Origin: Anoplolepis gracilipes
Taxonomy: Eukaryota > Arthropoda > Insecta > Hymenoptera > Formicidae
DNA length: 64,000 nucleotides
Assembly: GCF_047496725.1 (NCBI RefSeq)
Contig: NC_132983.1
Location: 2,932,001 to 2,996,000, forward strand
Reading direction: 5' to 3'
Part shown: one piece after another, positions 60,826-64,000 of the stretch
Layout: every line of letters begins with the position of its first letter
Position numbering within the stretch: position 1 is the stretch's first letter
Made by a program: the position numbers and the translations under genes
Notes under the pieces: model-generated
The model's database searches: none
Seen by the model: the letters and a program-made list of their open reading frames with translations, nothing else
What the model was told of the DNA's origin: nothing

Positions 60826-63800
60826 ATGTTATGCTTAATTTTGATCCTAATTTTAATCGTGCAAAACAACCCGTTGGCGTATAATATCGATACACACAAT
60901 GTCAAAGTGTACAATGATCCTACGATTGTATCGAGCAGTGAACGTCGGAGTTACTTTGGATTTTCAGTGGCTCTATATACAAGTGCGGAGGAATCTTTAT
61001 TGCTCGTAGGAGCTCCCCGAGCGAACTCCAGCGAGTTGCCATTAGTGACCGAGCCGGGAACGGTCTTCAAATGTACAATGAACGGCATATGCAGGGAATG
61101 GATGATTGACAGGACCAGGAACGGTCCGCATCCTCGCGAGAGACTGATTAATCAGATCAAAGATAACGCCTGGATCGGCGCGACTATTGTTGTAGAAAAC
61201 AAAACCGAGCCCAGAGTTGTGGTATCTCGATATTTTTTTTATCTTTTTTTTTGCAATTGTTCTCACTATGAATAATCAATATTGTTTTATCAATAACTAG
61301 TCATGCATATTTAAAAACTATTGTGTTTCAAATTTTCTTGATTGAACTGAACATTGAATTTTTCCTACAAGAAGATTTTATGCACTTGATTATTTAAAAA
61401 TATTTTAATTATATATTAATATTAAAAGATCTGTTCTCTCGCTCGCGTGTCATTAGTAATTAATTAACTTTCTGAAATTGAGATAAATGATGAGAAGAAC
61501 ATTTTGTTATGTCATGATAAGTGACTTTTGACAATATTTATTAATTAATTTTATTTAAAATATCAAAGATATTAAACATCCGATTAAGAGAGAGTTATTT
61601 TTAAAAATTAAAAATCAAAAATTTTTTTATCAAATTAAAAATAATAATGACAACTGCACATTTATCTTTCTGTAAAGAATATTAATTCCAACTCAGAATG
61701 TGTGATAATTCTAAGACTATATATATAATTATTTATTTCGTGAAACATACGATTTTTTTGAAGATTAAAAAGATCTTTCTGGATCTAATTCTCAAAATTT
61801 ATATAAATACATGACAAGAGTTATTTTCGTATCAGATGCTAAGCGGCCTTTGATAGAACGTTGATTAATTGTTAAATATTTAATATAAAAAATATTGAAT
61901 ATCCAAAAAGGAAATTACAAGATTAAAATTTTTTACTTATAAAAAATTACAAGATGACAATAATTAATAAGCTTTTCATTTTTATCTCTTCTTCTTTCTT
62001 CTTGTATAATTTAACAAACAATTTGATTGAATGAAGGTTTGCGGACCGCGATGGATAAATAATATCGTAAATGGCAACAGGCCCAATTGGTTCATGAATG
62101 GTATTTGTTATGCGACACGAGGCATTAATGCTAATGCATTCGAGAGAGAAGCGGAGGAGCGATTATTATTACTTTCGGATTCCGAAAGTCAGATCACATC
62201 CAGAAACAGCATAGGCATTTATAACTACGGGGTGGGCCAAATGGGCTTCTCTTTGCACATGAATTCTCTGAGACACGAGGTGAACGTCGCGTTGGGTGCT
62301 CCAGGCGTACAGAACTGGAGAGGCGATGCGATATTAATTACAACTTCGATAAATGAGTCATTCTCGCGTACGGTAATTCCTTCACTCGCTAGAGAGCAAC
62401 AGGTTTACAATCACAATTATTTCGGTAAAGATATATATCTCTTATCACAATTCCCTTCCCTTTTAAGGTGGCAATGATCGATTCAGTCTCGCTGATCACT
62501 ACCAAATTTATTATTTTAATAATTAATAAAAAAATTATTTATTTTTATTAATATAAGTAATAAAATTTTTTTAAACCATGTGTGTCACAATTAAATTAAA
62601 TTTATTTTAAATTAGTAAATTTTGCGATTATAAATATGTATCTATATTTTATTTTAAGAATATACACAACGAATTTTTACTTTATATTAGAAATATTAAT
62701 ATAAATATTAATATTAATTTACATATTTATCTGTGTCACTTTTTCTCTCGTGATTTTTAACGTGACAAGTAAATAAATCAAAAAGGTCAGCTTTTTTTAT
62801 TCTTATCAAGATTTTGACAGTTTATGAAGAGACGTAGTTTTGCAAGAGACTGAGCTCTTTATAAAAGACTGTAAAGTTCCTGTAACATGTATGTGGTATC
62901 TTTCAGGATACGCTGTAACAGCAGGTACTTATTTCAATGAGCAAGACATTTGGTATGCCAGTAGCGCACCAAGAGGCGCCGACATGCACGGGAAGGTTCT
63001 TGTATTTGCTTTTCCCCCTAAAACTAATCAGCGTGTGTTTATTAAAACTGTGGTGTACGGTCAGCGATACGGCGCTTTTTTTGGTGCCGCATTAACGTCA
63101 TGTGACGTTAACAACGATCGCAAACACGAATTGATCGTCGGTGCGCCACAATGGTCCAGGGACATGGATGAAGGTCTCATTTACATCTTTACGGGGCGAG
63201 GCAATGTACTAAATTATGATTTTATAATTATAGCAGTGATCTATCGAGAATTGGAGTTCAAGATTTAAACTTTCGTCATTGTTGAATCTCTTGAATAAAA
63301 ATTTCGCTTAATAAAAAAAAAATTACAAAACAAAAATCTAAGAAACCAGAGTAAAATTACGGAAATTATTATTGTTAATTAAATTATCAATTATTGTTAT
63401 AGTATTAATGGTAAACAAAATCTCAAGTGCTTAGAAGCAGTAAAAATAGAATGAAATAATCCTGTAAAATTATTTAGAATAATCAATAAAAAGAATTTTA
63501 TAAAAATAATTATTTAAACAAAAAAAAATAATTAATTATGACTTTAACTTCTTAAAAATAAAAAAAATTATAATTTTCAAATTATTAAAACATTGAGATC
63601 TTTCAACAATGATAAGGGAAAAGCTACAGAAATTTTTAAAGACAGATTAAGAAATATTAAAGTTAGGACTTTAATATTAAATATTAAGATTTTCACTAAC
63701 AATAAGAATAGTATTATTAACGGATTTATATAATTATATACTTTTTCTATATTTAAAGTAATTTCTCGATAGATACAAAAACACGGTTTCTGTACAAAAA

Positions 63801-64000
63801 AGTACCAGAAAAATAAATATATTCAATTATCGAAAAATTATATTTTTTCTGGTGTTCGCAAAATCCAGAAGAATTTTGAAGAACTGCAGACGATCGAGAG
63901 TGAAATCGTCGGTGGCAGATTCGGATCCTCCCTGGCGTGTCTGGGCGACATCGACTACGACGGATACGGCGACATCGCCGTCGGTGCGCCCTACGAAGAC
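60826..64000 (+). CDS. Integrin alpha subunit, N-terminal part (runs off the window)
   Basis: Exons: 60826-61221, 62037-62424, 62907-63205, 63869-64000 (cut by the window end), giving the first 405 aa. A cell-surface adhesion receptor subunit that pairs with a beta integrin. Residues 1-19 form the signal peptide (MLCLILILILIVQNNPLAYN), then FG-GAP beta-propeller blades: YFGFSVAL...LLVGAPRAN, MGFSLHMNSLRHEVNVALGAPG, YFGYAVTAGTY, FGAALTSCDVNNDRKHELIVGAPQW, and FGSSLACLGDIDYDGYGDIAVGAPYED. The last has a full calcium loop (D-I-D-Y-D-G-Y-G-D); the preceding blade has a degenerate one. Exon 2 uses an AAG acceptor at 62036. The extracellular legs, membrane helix and cytoplasmic GFF motif lie outside. 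It may belong to the insect PS3-like group, but I cannot settle that. Confidence 0.92.

Noticed and set aside
1..64000. Complete autonomous transposon, tRNA/rRNA genes or CRISPR-like spacer arrays
   Set aside because: No transposase, reverse transcriptase or integrase motifs seen on either strand, no recognisable RNA gene, and the only regular repeats are TA or CT microsatellites.

Overview
The window is AT-rich animal DNA with spliced genes, canonical GT-AG introns, many (TA)n tracts and several small inverted-repeat transposons. Gene content and protein similarity point to an insect, most likely a hymenopteran and plausibly an ant. That placement rests on recognised protein families and base composition only; I could run no search.

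Positions 1-49,000 hold a tandem array of secreted acid (gastric/lysosomal-type, alpha/beta-hydrolase) lipases, all on the + strand and all with the same seven-exon plan: signal exon; AGYP...LLQHG exon; LLADQGYDVWLGN exon; GHSMG nucleophile exon; a cap-region exon; an exon ending in the catalytic Asp; a final exon with the catalytic His. Seven copies read open through all seven exons (306-4315, 4831-8697, 10205-14077, 20536-24612, 26123-30029, 34287-39433, 44381-48934). One copy is a pseudogene (15018-17914): it has no first exon, has frameshifts, and its catalytic Ser is replaced by Phe. A further copy exists only as an inverted three-exon remnant (31250-32674), next to an orphan first exon. 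Genes 1-2-3 and psi4-5-6 are two copies of one roughly 13-kb block; genes 7 and 8 are more diverged.

The array is bound up with protein phosphatase 5 (TPR plus PPP catalytic domain). The intact PP5 gene (49977-52763) follows lipase 8. Decayed unprocessed PP5 fragments follow lipase psi4 (18642-19398) and lipase 7 (42610-43880). I infer that the ancestral duplicated unit was 'lipase + 5' part of PP5' and that only the last PP5 survived. Because the window holds several ages of duplicate, insertions can be dated by comparison. One piggyBac-like element (40621-41491) has a TTAA duplication and a matching empty site in the paralogous copy.

Positions 49,900-64,000 are ordinary single-copy genes: PP5 (+), a cancer-related nucleoside-triphosphatase (NTPCR/THEP1 family, -), a DCAF5-type WD40 substrate receptor of the CUL4-DDB1 ligase (+, head-to-head with NTPCR over a GC-richer shared promoter), and the 5' part of an integrin alpha subunit that runs off the end of the window (+).

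The strongest observations are the duplication history with paired PP5 pseudogenes, a roughly 5.4-kb palindrome over the start of lipase 7, gene conversion between lipases 6 and 7, loss of the ancestral start codon in one lipase subgroup and a C-terminal extension made from former 3' UTR. I found no transposase or reverse-transcriptase gene, no tRNA or rRNA, and no CRISPR array.
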